A stretch of DNA of 64,000 nt from E44-bin32 sp041573795 (GTDB lineage: Bacteria > Chloroflexota > Anaerolineae > Anaerolineales > E44-bin32): assembly GCA_041573795.1 (NCBI GenBank), contig JBFFQB010000002.1, forward strand, positions 53,549-117,548, in the 5' to 3' direction. The notes beneath the pieces are model-generated. The model ran no database searches. It was not told the origin of the DNA and was given only the letters and a program-made list of their open reading frames with translations. Numbering within the stretch: position 1 is the first letter of the stretch; every line of letters starts with the position of its first letter. The position numbers were made by a program, and so were the translations under genes. Positions 26,846 through 33,676 of the stretch are shown here, one piece after another.

Positions 26846-28126
26846 ATGTCCCTCAGCCAGCAACAACTCGGTTTTCACTATTATCCCGATACAGATCACT
26901 ATAGTGATTCAGATTTAAACACCTGGCTCCCGATACTCGAGAGTGCCGGCGCTAGCTGGTTGACGCTGCAGGCAAAGGGGAGCAAGAACATCCCTGAGCA
27001 CTTCCTTGCTGCGCTCAAGGCAAGTGGCATTCAGCCGATCATTCATATTTGCGAACCGATTGGATCATTGCGTATGGCGCAGGTCTACACAGCCTTAAAG
27101 ACCTACGCCGATGCCGGTGTCAATTACGTGCTCTTTTACGATCGACCGAATATGCGGGCATCATGGCCCGCATCCACCTGGAGCCATGAATCTTTGATAA
27201 GTCGCTACGTGGATGGCCTGCTTCCGATACTGGAGGCACAGCTCGAGATGGGCATGCTGCCAACCTTACCCCCGCTCGAGCCTGGAGGCGATTACTGGGA
27301 TACTGCCTTTCTGGAGTCCCTCCTCGCTCTGATGCAAAAAAGTGTCGATGCAGCGATTATGGACAAGCTCACGCTCTCGATCTACATGTGGACGTATGGC
27401 AGACCAGTCGATTGGGGACAAGGTGGACAGGTAGCCTGGCCTGATGCCCGGCCGTATCGTTCCCCTATGGGCTCCCAGGATCAGCGTGGCTTCCAGATTA
27501 ATGAGTGGTACCAAGAAATCGCACGGAAAATTCTCGGACGCACCTTACCGGTACTGGTTGTGGGGGGAGGCGCGGGTCCATCGGAAGCTTACGCCACCAC
27601 AGAAGCGCGACAGCTTGGCAACAACGAGGTCGCCCGTCATCTGGCGCAAGAAGGGCTTCCAGAGGAGATCCTCAATTTCAACTTTTACCCCCTTGCCACA
27701 GCCGAAAATCACCAGGATTATCCTGCTGCTTGGTATATCGCCCCCGTCGAAAAAGTCGTGCCCGACCCGTCCGATGAGCACGCGGTAGTCGCTCCCTTAG
27801 AAGCGCAGGCTCAAAAGAAGGGCATTGAGCACTATGTGCTTTTAGGATTTAGCAACCGGATGAACGGCCTTGATGTTTGGAATGCCATTGCCCCTCCGAT
27901 TATGAGTACTCGGGCGACTGTCGGTTTTTCGCTTGAAGAAGCCAAGCAAGCTGTTCGTGTGAGCATCGTTGGCGATTACGATACATTCCCGGCAATGATC
28001 GAAGATCAACTGAGAGCAAACGGCACAGAAACTGAACGCTTTGAAAAGTGGGACACGGATGAATTCCTACTTGCTGCCTCTACCTGGGCAACAAAGTCCA
28101 CGGCAACAGGAGTCGAAGATGAGTGA
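26846..28126 (+). CDS. TIM-barrel, glycoside-hydrolase-like protein of unknown function
   Basis: A 426-residue soluble protein without signal peptide. The N-terminal 330 residues look like a glycoside-hydrolase-type barrel: LGFHYYPDTDHYSD, SWLTLQAKGS, PIIHICEPIG, VNYVLFYDRPNMRA, LSIYMWTYGRP and LPVLVVGGGAGPSEAY resemble successive beta/alpha strands with acidic or aromatic residues at their ends. The last 80 residues (from FSLEEAKQAVRVSIVGDY) may be a small extra domain. I could not identify a firm catalytic pair, so enzymatic activity is unproven. It is the first gene behind the best sigma-54 promoter and overlaps the FtsZ-like gene by eight bases. Confidence 0.8.
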   Translation: MSLSQQQLGFHYYPDTDHYSDSDLNTWLPILESAGASWLTLQAKGSKNIPEHFLAALKASGIQPIIHICEPIGSLRMAQVYTALKTYADAGVNYVLFYDRPNMRASWPASTWSHESLISRYVDGLLPILEAQLEMGMLPTLPPLEPGGDYWDTAFLESLLALMQKSVDAAIMDKLTLSIYMWTYGRPVDWGQGGQVAWPDARPYRSPMGSQDQRGFQINEWYQEIARKILGRTLPVLVVGGGAGPSEAYATTEARQLGNNEVARHLAQEGLPEEILNFNFYPLATAENHQDYPAAWYIAPVEKVVPDPSDEHAVVAPLEAQAQKKGIEHYVLLGFSNRMNGLDVWNAIAPPIMSTRATVGFSLEEAKQAVRVSIVGDYDTFPAMIEDQLRANGTETERFEKWDTDEFLLAASTWATKSTATGVEDE

Positions 28127-29252
28127 AATGGGTACCTACGAACCTCTAGATTTTGCCTACCCTCCCAAGGAGCCCGCACGCGCCCTGGGCGAGGCCAAGA
28201 TTAAAGTTCTCGGACTCGGCGGTGGAGGCTCAAATGCGATCAATCGCATGATCGAGCTTGGTGTCGCTGGTGTCGATTTCATCGCCGCCAACACCGATCG
28301 ACAGGCGCTCGCATCCAGTCTGGCACCGGTCCGCCTCCAACTCGGGCCGCGCATCACCAGAGGATTGGGCGCTGGCGGTAATCCAAAGACCGGGGCTGCC
28401 GCAGCAATGGAGAGCAGCCGTGAAATCGCCAGCGCGCTTGCCGGTGCTGACATGGTATTCATCACGGCCGGCATGGGCGGCGGAACCGGTACAGGATCAG
28501 CGGCTATCGCTGCGGAGATCGCCCGTGAAATCGGGGCGGTTGTCGTAGCTGTGGTCACGATGCCATTCAGTTTTGAGATGAGCAAACGAGCTAAAAACGC
28601 TTTTGAGGGGGTCAAGCAGCTTCAACCCCATACGCATACGTTAATTACCGTGCCGAATGATAAGCTACTCCAGATTGTTCCACGCGACTTAAGCCTCGAA
28701 ATCGCCTTCCGACTGGCGGATGACGTCCTTCGCCAGGGGGTACAGGGTATCGCTGAATTGATCACCCGCCCCGGCATGATTAACGTCGACTTTGCCCATG
28801 TGCGTGAGCTCATGCTGCGAGGCGGCGGCGCCTATATGGCCATTGGTCTCGGGAAAGGTGAGGACAAAGCCAATGCTGCCGTTCATCAAGCCCTACACCA
28901 CCCCCTCCTCGAAATGGACAGCATCGACACCGCCAGCGGCGTCCTGGTGCATTTCACAGGCGGTGAGGATCTTACCCTTTATGAAGTCGGTGATGCCGTG
29001 ACGAATTTACGGCAATCGCTTTCCCCGGATGCGGACGTGATCCTGGGCGCTACCACGCAAAAATCGATGAATGGGCGGGCTCAAGCAATCTTGATCTTCA
29101 CCGGTGTTGGTGGCCGTCCGATGACATCAGCGGTGGCGGCTGAGGCTCAAGTCGAGCTCGAGGCGGTGGCAGCCCCCGTGATGCAAGCGTCGCAAGATCT
29201 GGATCTACCGACTTTCCTAAGACGTAGGGTCTCGACCGGGTCAGGGGGTTAA
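28119..29252 (+). CDS. FtsZ-like GTPase with altered T7 catalytic loop
   Basis: A tubulin/FtsZ-family protein of 377 residues from the ATG at 28119 (CAGGAG upstream). It has VLGLGGGGSNAINRM at the N-terminus, the tubulin signature GMGGGTGTGSAA, NDKLLQIVP, and a C-terminal peptide DLPTFLRRR like the one by which FtsZ binds FtsA or ZipA, after a very short linker. The T7 loop that completes the active site of the neighbouring subunit reads NVDFAHV: His227 (codon 28797-28799) replaces the Asp that is needed for GTP hydrolysis in FtsZ. It should bind GTP and may polymerise but hydrolyse poorly. It is not in a division (dcw) cluster but in a sigma-54 operon, so a specialised paralogue is likely. 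Confidence 0.9.
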   Translation: MSEMGTYEPLDFAYPPKEPARALGEAKIKVLGLGGGGSNAINRMIELGVAGVDFIAANTDRQALASSLAPVRLQLGPRITRGLGAGGNPKTGAAAAMESSREIASALAGADMVFITAGMGGGTGTGSAAIAAEIAREIGAVVVAVVTMPFSFEMSKRAKNAFEGVKQLQPHTHTLITVPNDKLLQIVPRDLSLEIAFRLADDVLRQGVQGIAELITRPGMINVDFAHVRELMLRGGGAYMAIGLGKGEDKANAAVHQALHHPLLEMDSIDTASGVLVHFTGGEDLTLYEVGDAVTNLRQSLSPDADVILGATTQKSMNGRAQAILIFTGVGGRPMTSAVAAEAQVELEAVAAPVMQASQDLDLPTFLRRRVSTGSGG

Positions 29253-29256
29253 GCAC

Positions 29257-29490
29257 GTGAAAACTGCTGCGCTTACGAAAGTTAAGCAAGAAGTCTCGAA
29301 GAAATTCCCTGAAATGGATGGCGTCAGGCCGACCATTCGGAGTCAGGGAGCGAAGGAACGTGGAGAGGAGCAATTTCTGCTCACGTTCAAAGGGAAGGCC
29401 GATCTGCCCGGGGGCCGAAAGATCAGCCGAGTTGTACGTGTCGTCGCAGACGAGCGGGGACGCATACTTAAGTTAAGCACATCAAAATGA
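29257..29490 (+). CDS. 77-aa protein resembling the C-terminal domain of the C25-like protease
   Basis: A small soluble basic protein starting at GTG, four bases after the FtsZ-like stop, with AGGGGG upstream. By eye its helix VKQEVSKKFPEMDGVRPTI aligns with KRIEHLVAQYLPGMQEAVCSI of the protease (residues about 798-819, shown here only in part), and its end RVVRVVADERGRILKLSTSK aligns with FARLTLDSQGKVMKLAVSR. The protease copy has an additional Cys-containing insertion between these parts. It could be a free copy of an interaction domain, either competing with or bridging to the protease. Not recognised as a named family. The stop overlaps the next ATG (ATGA). Confidence 0.82.
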   Translation: MKTAALTKVKQEVSKKFPEMDGVRPTIRSQGAKERGEEQFLLTFKGKADLPGGRKISRVVRVVADERGRILKLSTSK

Positions 29491-29696
29491 TCATGGATAA
29501 ACAAATCGATAATCTCAATATGATGCTACGTATCTTTTTCTGGCGACTGGCAGCCAATCTGACCGGCGCCGCTGTCCAAAATCAGCACATGCTGCGCCGT
29601 GCGGTCTGGATCGCGCCGATTGTGCTGGCTGGCTTAACCGCCTATTTCCTGGGCCGCATGTTTGGTACCTTGCTGCTCTGGACGCTAGCACTGTAA
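29487..29696 (+). CDS. Small single-pass membrane protein, 69 aa
   Basis: The last gene of the FtsZ-like operon, coupled to the 77-residue gene by an ATGA overlap. A polar N-terminus (about 15 residues), an amphipathic stretch MLRIFFWRLAANLTGAAV and one clear membrane segment (about residues 40-68, IAPIVLAGLTAYFLGRMFG) are visible. I do not recognise it. Position suggests a membrane tether for one of the operon's products, which is inference. A strong hairpin follows 40 bases later. Confidence 0.75.
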   Translation: MIMDKQIDNLNMMLRIFFWRLAANLTGAAVQNQHMLRRAVWIAPIVLAGLTAYFLGRMFGTLLLWTLAL

Positions 29697-29735
29697 GCCA
29701 ACCTCCTTTCCCTCGGTATGGCTTCGTTGCCGCCG

Positions 29736-29767
29736 GCAGACGCCCGGAGTAAAATCCGGGCGTCTGC
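29736..29767 (+). terminator. 13-bp perfect hairpin ending the FtsZ-like operon
   Basis: GCAGACGCCCGGA (29736-29748) pairs perfectly with TCCGGGCGTCTGC (29755-29767) around a GTAAAA loop. It is followed by ACGTATTATTAAC rather than a clean U-tract, so it may be a weak intrinsic terminator or an mRNA 3'-end stabiliser. It separates the sigma-54 operon from the LCP-like gene. Confidence 0.7.
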
Positions 29768-29780
29768 ACGTATTATTAAC

Positions 29781-30575
29781 ATGCGAAACAATATGCGATC
29801 AAAGACACCGGCTACATACATCCTCTTCCTCATTTTTGTCTGCTTCAGCGCTGGTGTCCTCAGCGTGGTCCTTCGGCCGGGTCAATTGCTTACCAGCCTC
29901 AAGCCTCCGGATTCCCCTACCCCTTCCCCCACACCGGGCGATAACACCGCTGAACTTCCATTATTTGTGGATGATGGCACGATCACGATCCTGATCCTAG
30001 GCGTTGATCGCATTGCCGATCCGGAGGGTAAGCTTCTGGCGGTTTGGCTCCTGACCTTCCATCCGCCAAATAAGGAATTGACGGTCTTGGGTTTACCCCT
30101 GGACTTGCCTATCGCTACAGACCAACCATCGATTGCAGAATCTTTCGACCTCTGGAATCCGCCCGACTATGGCGCTGGCTTTATCAATCAACTCAACGCC
30201 TTTGCACCCTCCCCCCTCTATGGGTTTGTCGCGCTGGACGAGCATGGCTTCGCTGCATTGCTAGATTACTTTGGCGGCGTGGACCTTGATGATCAACTCC
30301 TGGAGGGATCTTCAGTCATCGGGAGTTTGAGACTGACCTACGAGAATCCACAGGCTTCTTTACGGCTTCAATCCCGCATCTTAGAAAGCTTGAGGACTCG
30401 GGTAAATCAGATTGGATCGACACCTGAATTGACCCAGCTTACGTCCTTATCTCCAATCCATGCCTATACCTCACCCTCCCCACCCGAATTGGCCACGCTC
30501 GCAATCCCGCTTCTGCCACTTCACCCGGAGAACATTACAATCACGACTTACCCATCTGACTCGAATGAACCATGA
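29781..30575 (+). CDS. Degenerate LytR-CpsA-Psr (LCP)-like protein
   Basis: A 264-residue membrane-anchored protein with one N-terminal helix (TYILFLIFVCFSAGVLSVVL) and a Pro/Ser/Thr linker before an extracytoplasmic domain. The core ITILILGVDRI, LTVLGLPLDL, FINQLNAFAPSPLYGF and FAALLDYFGGVDLDD follows the order of LCP domains, which transfer glycopolymers to peptidoglycan. The Arg residues of the usual R-x-D-T and P-R-D motifs are absent here (KLLAVWLL, PLD), so it is probably not an active transferase. I chose the ATG at 29781 because an earlier in-frame ATG at 29718 lies before the terminator hairpin; no clear ribosome-binding site supports either. Confidence 0.72.
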   Translation: MRNNMRSKTPATYILFLIFVCFSAGVLSVVLRPGQLLTSLKPPDSPTPSPTPGDNTAELPLFVDDGTITILILGVDRIADPEGKLLAVWLLTFHPPNKELTVLGLPLDLPIATDQPSIAESFDLWNPPDYGAGFINQLNAFAPSPLYGFVALDEHGFAALLDYFGGVDLDDQLLEGSSVIGSLRLTYENPQASLRLQSRILESLRTRVNQIGSTPELTQLTSLSPIHAYTSPSPPELATLAIPLLPLHPENITITTYPSDSNEP

Positions 30576-30588
30576 TTTGCAGGGCTAA

Positions 30589-30617
30589 TTGACTAATTCA
30601 AAGGGAAATTTCATAAT
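30589..30617 (+). promoter_or_regulatory. Sigma-70-type promoter of the amino-acid ABC transporter operon
   Basis: TTGACT (30589-30594) and CATAAT (30612-30617) are 17 bases apart. A leader of about 200 bases follows before the ATG at 30828; it contains two purine-rich AGGAGGTGG/AAGGAGG stretches but I recognise no riboswitch. Confidence 0.5.
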
Positions 30618-30827
30618 TTGGTGATTAGCTCGATGCCTACTCTTGCAATCAACACGAAGTACCGTTATGCTAGGAGATCGGAATGAGTTACGGCGGACAT
30701 CGGTTAACATAATAACTTCAAGACTTCACGAGGTGGAGTATCAAGGAGGTGGAAAGAATAACGTAGGATCTTTTCTAATCTGGTCGATTCAATCTTTTGA
30801 TTTTCTTTCCTAAGGAGGAAGAAGACA

Positions 30828-31613
30828 ATGAAGAAAGTTATCCTTTTAACACTCGTCATCATTGCCGTGCTTGCTCTTGGAGCATGTGCCCCAGCAGCTG
30901 AAGAATTCGTCGTCAGGATTGCGGTAGAGAATGCTTACCTTCCCTTCAACTACCTCGATCCAGAGACCGGCGAGCCAACAGGTTGGGACTACGAGGTCTG
31001 GGATGAGATCTGTCGACGACTTGGCTGTACGCCAGAGTACATAGAGACATCCTGGGATGGCATGATCCAGGCCGTTGCAGACGGTCAATTTGACGCCGCT
31101 GCGGATGGCATCACGATCACTGAGGAACGCGACGAGATCGTCGATTTCTCTGTCGGATATATCGCTCTAGAACAGAAGCTCCTCGTTCGAGTGGATGAAG
31201 ATCGCATCTCCAGCATCGAAGACATCGTCAATGACGAGAGTCTCAAGCTTGGTACGCAGACTGGAACGACCAACTACGAGGTCGCTACAAAGTTCCTCCC
31301 TGAAGAGCGTATTCAGGGTTTCGAGACCTTCCCGTTCGCCATTCAGGCAGTCGAATCTGGTGATCTGGATGCTGTCATCATCGATGATGTTGCTGGACAG
31401 GGTTATGTTGGCGAGAATGCCGAAAGTTTCAAACTTGTTGGTGATTCACTTTCCAGTGACTTCCTGGGCTTCATCTATCCAAACGGATCCGAGCTCAAGG
31501 CACAGGTCGACACGGTTCTGCTCGAAATGATCGAGGAAGGCTGGTTTGAAGATGTCAATCAGAAGTACTTCGGACCGGAATTCACGATTACCTACGAGGA
31601 CCTCGGCTTTTAA
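30828..31613 (+). CDS. Amino-acid ABC transporter substrate-binding lipoprotein
   Basis: A 261-residue PBPb-type receptor that captures a polar amino acid or similar solute outside the membrane. The signal ends in a lipobox (VLALGACAPA), so the mature protein is lipid-anchored. The fold shows IRIAVENAYLPFNYLD-like strand (VRIAVENAYLPFNY), WDYEVWDEICRRLG, WDGMIQAVADGQFDAAADG and ITITEERDEIVDFS, then LKLGTQTGTTNYE and DLDAVIIDD, all typical of the family. A strong AAGGAGGAAG precedes the ATG. It is the first gene of a three-gene transporter operon; the hairpin after it may keep its mRNA level above the permease. Confidence 0.95.
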   Translation: MKKVILLTLVIIAVLALGACAPAAEEFVVRIAVENAYLPFNYLDPETGEPTGWDYEVWDEICRRLGCTPEYIETSWDGMIQAVADGQFDAAADGITITEERDEIVDFSVGYIALEQKLLVRVDEDRISSIEDIVNDESLKLGTQTGTTNYEVATKFLPEERIQGFETFPFAIQAVESGDLDAVIIDDVAGQGYVGENAESFKLVGDSLSSDFLGFIYPNGSELKAQVDTVLLEMIEEGWFEDVNQKYFGPEFTITYEDLGF

Positions 31614-31662
31614 TTCAAGCTTGAGACTCTTGAAAGTTACGTAGGATAGAAGATGAGATTAA

Positions 31663-31692
31663 CCGGTGTGCAGGGAGTTCCCTGCACACCGG
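31663..31692 (+). terminator. 14-bp perfect hairpin between binding protein and permease genes
   Basis: CCGGTGTGCAGGGA (31663-31676) pairs exactly with TCCCTGCACACCGG (31679-31692) around a two-base loop. No U-run follows, so it probably acts as an attenuator or as a 3' mRNA stabiliser for the upstream gene, the usual device for making excess binding protein relative to the membrane components. Confidence 0.72.
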
Positions 31693-31718
31693 ACTCACTT
31701 CACGCAGAGGAGATATAC

Positions 31719-32621
31719 GTGCCCGAAAGACAAACAGAGCCTCTGATTGATACTCAAGACATAGCATTTCAACCGCCGGCTGTAATTCAATTCGGATCAG
31801 AAGGCGAAACACGGAGCTGGCGCGACTTTCCCTGGTGGTTTGTTGCACTTATCCTCATCGCAGCTGTGGCAGCATACACGATCCTTTCACGCGAGAACTA
31901 CATTGACGCCTTTAACTTTATTAAGGCTGGACTGAGTATTACAGGGATCACGGCTGTTCTTTCCTACCTGATTGCCTTGATCTTAGGGCTCCTGACGGGA
32001 TTGAGTCGGATTTCCAGAAATATCTTCCTGAATAATCTTGGGCGTCTCTATGTTGAACTGATTCGCGGGATTCCCATGCTCGTTCTCATTTTTTTCATTG
32101 CTCTTGTGGGCGTACCCACTGTCGTAGACGGACTTAATAGCCTGGGCGTCTGGTTTGGAGAACAGGGTATCAGGGCTCCCTACCTGGTTTTAACATCATT
32201 TAGCAATCAATCCATTCCCATGCATGCGCGTGCCATCGTCGCCTTGTCAGTGACGTACGGCGCCTTTCTTGCGGAAATTTTCCGTGCAGGCATCCAATCG
32301 ATCGGGCGTGGCCAGATGGAGGCTGCTCGCTCGGTTGGAATGAGCTCTGGACAGGCTATGCGCTACGTCATCCTTCCCCAGGCCATCCGCAATGTCTTGC
32401 CCGCCTTGGGAAATGATTTCGTGGCGATGGTGAAAGATTCTTCCCTGGTTTCTGTCCTGGCCGTTCGCGACATTACGCAAGTCGCGCGGTTATATGCCGG
32501 GAGCACTTTTCGCTTCCGCGAATCATACATGACACTTGCGGTGATGTATCTAACGCTAACCGTCGCACTCTCACTCCTCGTGCAAGCAGTTGAAAGGCGG
32601 TTGCGGGCACATGAAAGCTAA
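31719..32621 (+). CDS. Amino-acid ABC transporter permease
   Basis: A 300-residue inner-membrane subunit of the HisMQ/GlnP type with about five helices. The cytoplasmic coupling loop reads EAARSVGMSSGQAMRYVILPQAIR, close to the EAA consensus (quoted in part as EAARSVGMSSGQAMRYVILP). An open frame reaches back to an ATG at 31653, but the GTG at 31719 follows AGAGGAG at ideal spacing and leaves the intergenic hairpin outside the gene, so I take the GTG. It overlaps the ATPase gene by 11 bases. The polar N-terminal extension of about 55 residues before the first helix is longer than usual. Confidence 0.93.
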   Translation: MPERQTEPLIDTQDIAFQPPAVIQFGSEGETRSWRDFPWWFVALILIAAVAAYTILSRENYIDAFNFIKAGLSITGITAVLSYLIALILGLLTGLSRISRNIFLNNLGRLYVELIRGIPMLVLIFFIALVGVPTVVDGLNSLGVWFGEQGIRAPYLVLTSFSNQSIPMHARAIVALSVTYGAFLAEIFRAGIQSIGRGQMEAARSVGMSSGQAMRYVILPQAIRNVLPALGNDFVAMVKDSSLVSVLAVRDITQVARLYAGSTFRFRESYMTLAVMYLTLTVALSLLVQAVERRLRAHES

Positions 32622-33357
32622 TCAACCCATGATCCGGGTCAAGGATCTTCATAAGCACTTCGGCGCAGTTCAAGCTCTGAATGGGGTCAGCTTGACAGTG
32701 GAGCGCGGTCGAGTCGTGGTCATCATCGGCCCCAGCGGATCAGGGAAATCAACCTTGTTGCGCTGTGTCAACCATCTTGAGACACCCACGAGTGGGGAAG
32801 TTTGGATCGATGGGGAGCAACTCACAACAAATCAGGCACACCTGAATGAGGTGAGAGCTGAGATCGGTATGGTTTTCCAATTGTTTAACCTGTTCCCCCA
32901 CCTCTCCGCTCTTGAAAATGTGACACTGGCACAAGAGGTCGTCCGAAAACGATCTAAGGAAAAAGCGATCGAAAACGCCATGAAACAACTGGAACGGGTG
33001 GGTATCCCTGAAAAAGCCGATTCCTACCCCGGCCAATTGTCCGGTGGACAGCAGCAACGCGTGGCCATAGCCCGGGCCCTGGCGATGGACCCGAAGATCA
33101 TGCTCTTTGATGAACCCACCAGTGCGCTCGATCCCGAGATGATTAAAGAGGTTCTGGATGTGATGCTGGATCTCGCCAAAGAGGGGATGACCATGCTCGT
33201 TGTTTCGCATGAGATGGGCTTCACGCGCGCGGCAGCAGATGAGATCATCTTCATGGATGAGGGCTTGATCGTTGAGGATACGACACCCCACGATCTGTTT
33301 AACAATCCCAGGGAAGAACGAACAAAACTCTTTCTTTCCCAGATCCTGCAACATTAG
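32611..33357 (+). CDS. Amino-acid ABC transporter ATP-binding protein
   Basis: The motor subunit of the preceding importer, 248 residues. Walker A is GPSGSGKSTLLR, the Q-loop is VFQLFNLFPHLSALENV, the signature LSGGQQQRVAIARAL, Walker B IMLFDEPTSALDPE and the switch His in VVSHEMGF, all intact and of the GlnQ/HisP type. The ATG at 32611 overlaps the permease stop and is preferred over an earlier in-frame TTG at 32590 because it begins at the usual point before IRVKDLHKHFG. It is the last gene of the operon. Confidence 0.96.
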   Translation: MKANQPMIRVKDLHKHFGAVQALNGVSLTVERGRVVVIIGPSGSGKSTLLRCVNHLETPTSGEVWIDGEQLTTNQAHLNEVRAEIGMVFQLFNLFPHLSALENVTLAQEVVRKRSKEKAIENAMKQLERVGIPEKADSYPGQLSGGQQQRVAIARALAMDPKIMLFDEPTSALDPEMIKEVLDVMLDLAKEGMTMLVVSHEMGFTRAAADEIIFMDEGLIVEDTTPHDLFNNPREERTKLFLSQILQH

Positions 33358-33399
33358 CGGTCACGGCGTGCCGCCTGTTGGAATCGAACAATCTCGGTT

Positions 33400-33431
33400 A
33401 AAAAGATTGGGTCGCATGTAATGTGCGACCC
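33400..33431 (-). terminator. Intrinsic terminator of the tRNA-Leu gene
   Basis: On the minus strand an eight-base stem GGGTCGCA/TGCGACCC (33409-33431) with a seven-base loop is followed by AATCTTTTTA, a classical hairpin plus U-tract, just behind the tRNA. Confidence 0.8.
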
Positions 33432-33438
33432 ACTTCTG

Positions 33439-33521
33439 TGCGCTGGGCGGGAGTTGAACCCGCACGCCCATAGGGCACATGGCCCTCAACCATGCCTGTC
33501 TGCCAGTTCCAGCACCAGCGC
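33439..33521 (-). tRNA. tRNA-Leu (anticodon GAG)
   Basis: A type II tRNA of about 83 bases read on the minus strand. The acceptor stem is GCGCTGG/CCAGCGC, the anticodon stem CATGG/CCATG closes the loop TTGAGGG so the anticodon is GAG (reads CUC/CUU), a long variable arm is present, and the T arm is GCGGG-TTCAACT-CCCGC. The discriminator is A and the 3' CCA is not encoded. It has a consensus promoter upstream and a terminator downstream and stands alone between two plus-strand genes. Confidence 0.95.
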
Positions 33522-33540
33522 AGAACTGTAAAGCCGCGGT

Positions 33541-33568
33541 ATTATAGCCCAGACATAACAGTTGTCAA
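33541..33568 (-). promoter_or_regulatory. Consensus sigma-70 promoter of tRNA-Leu
   Basis: Read on the minus strand, TTGACA (33563-33568) and TATAAT (33541-33546) are both perfect and 16 bases apart. The start is expected about 14 bases before the tRNA. Confidence 0.85.
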
Positions 33569-33676
33569 CCAAATGTGGCGTAGACCAAAGGTTTTCTGAT
33601 TTCATGATGGATTTGACAGCATTCACAAGAATGAGTTTGAGACGCTAAATAGATCAGCGGTTAACGAGGGATTCAT

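Noticed and set aside
32749..33354. Minus-strand open frame of 201 codons across the ABC ATPase gene
   Set aside because: Shadow of a strongly conserved ATPase frame.
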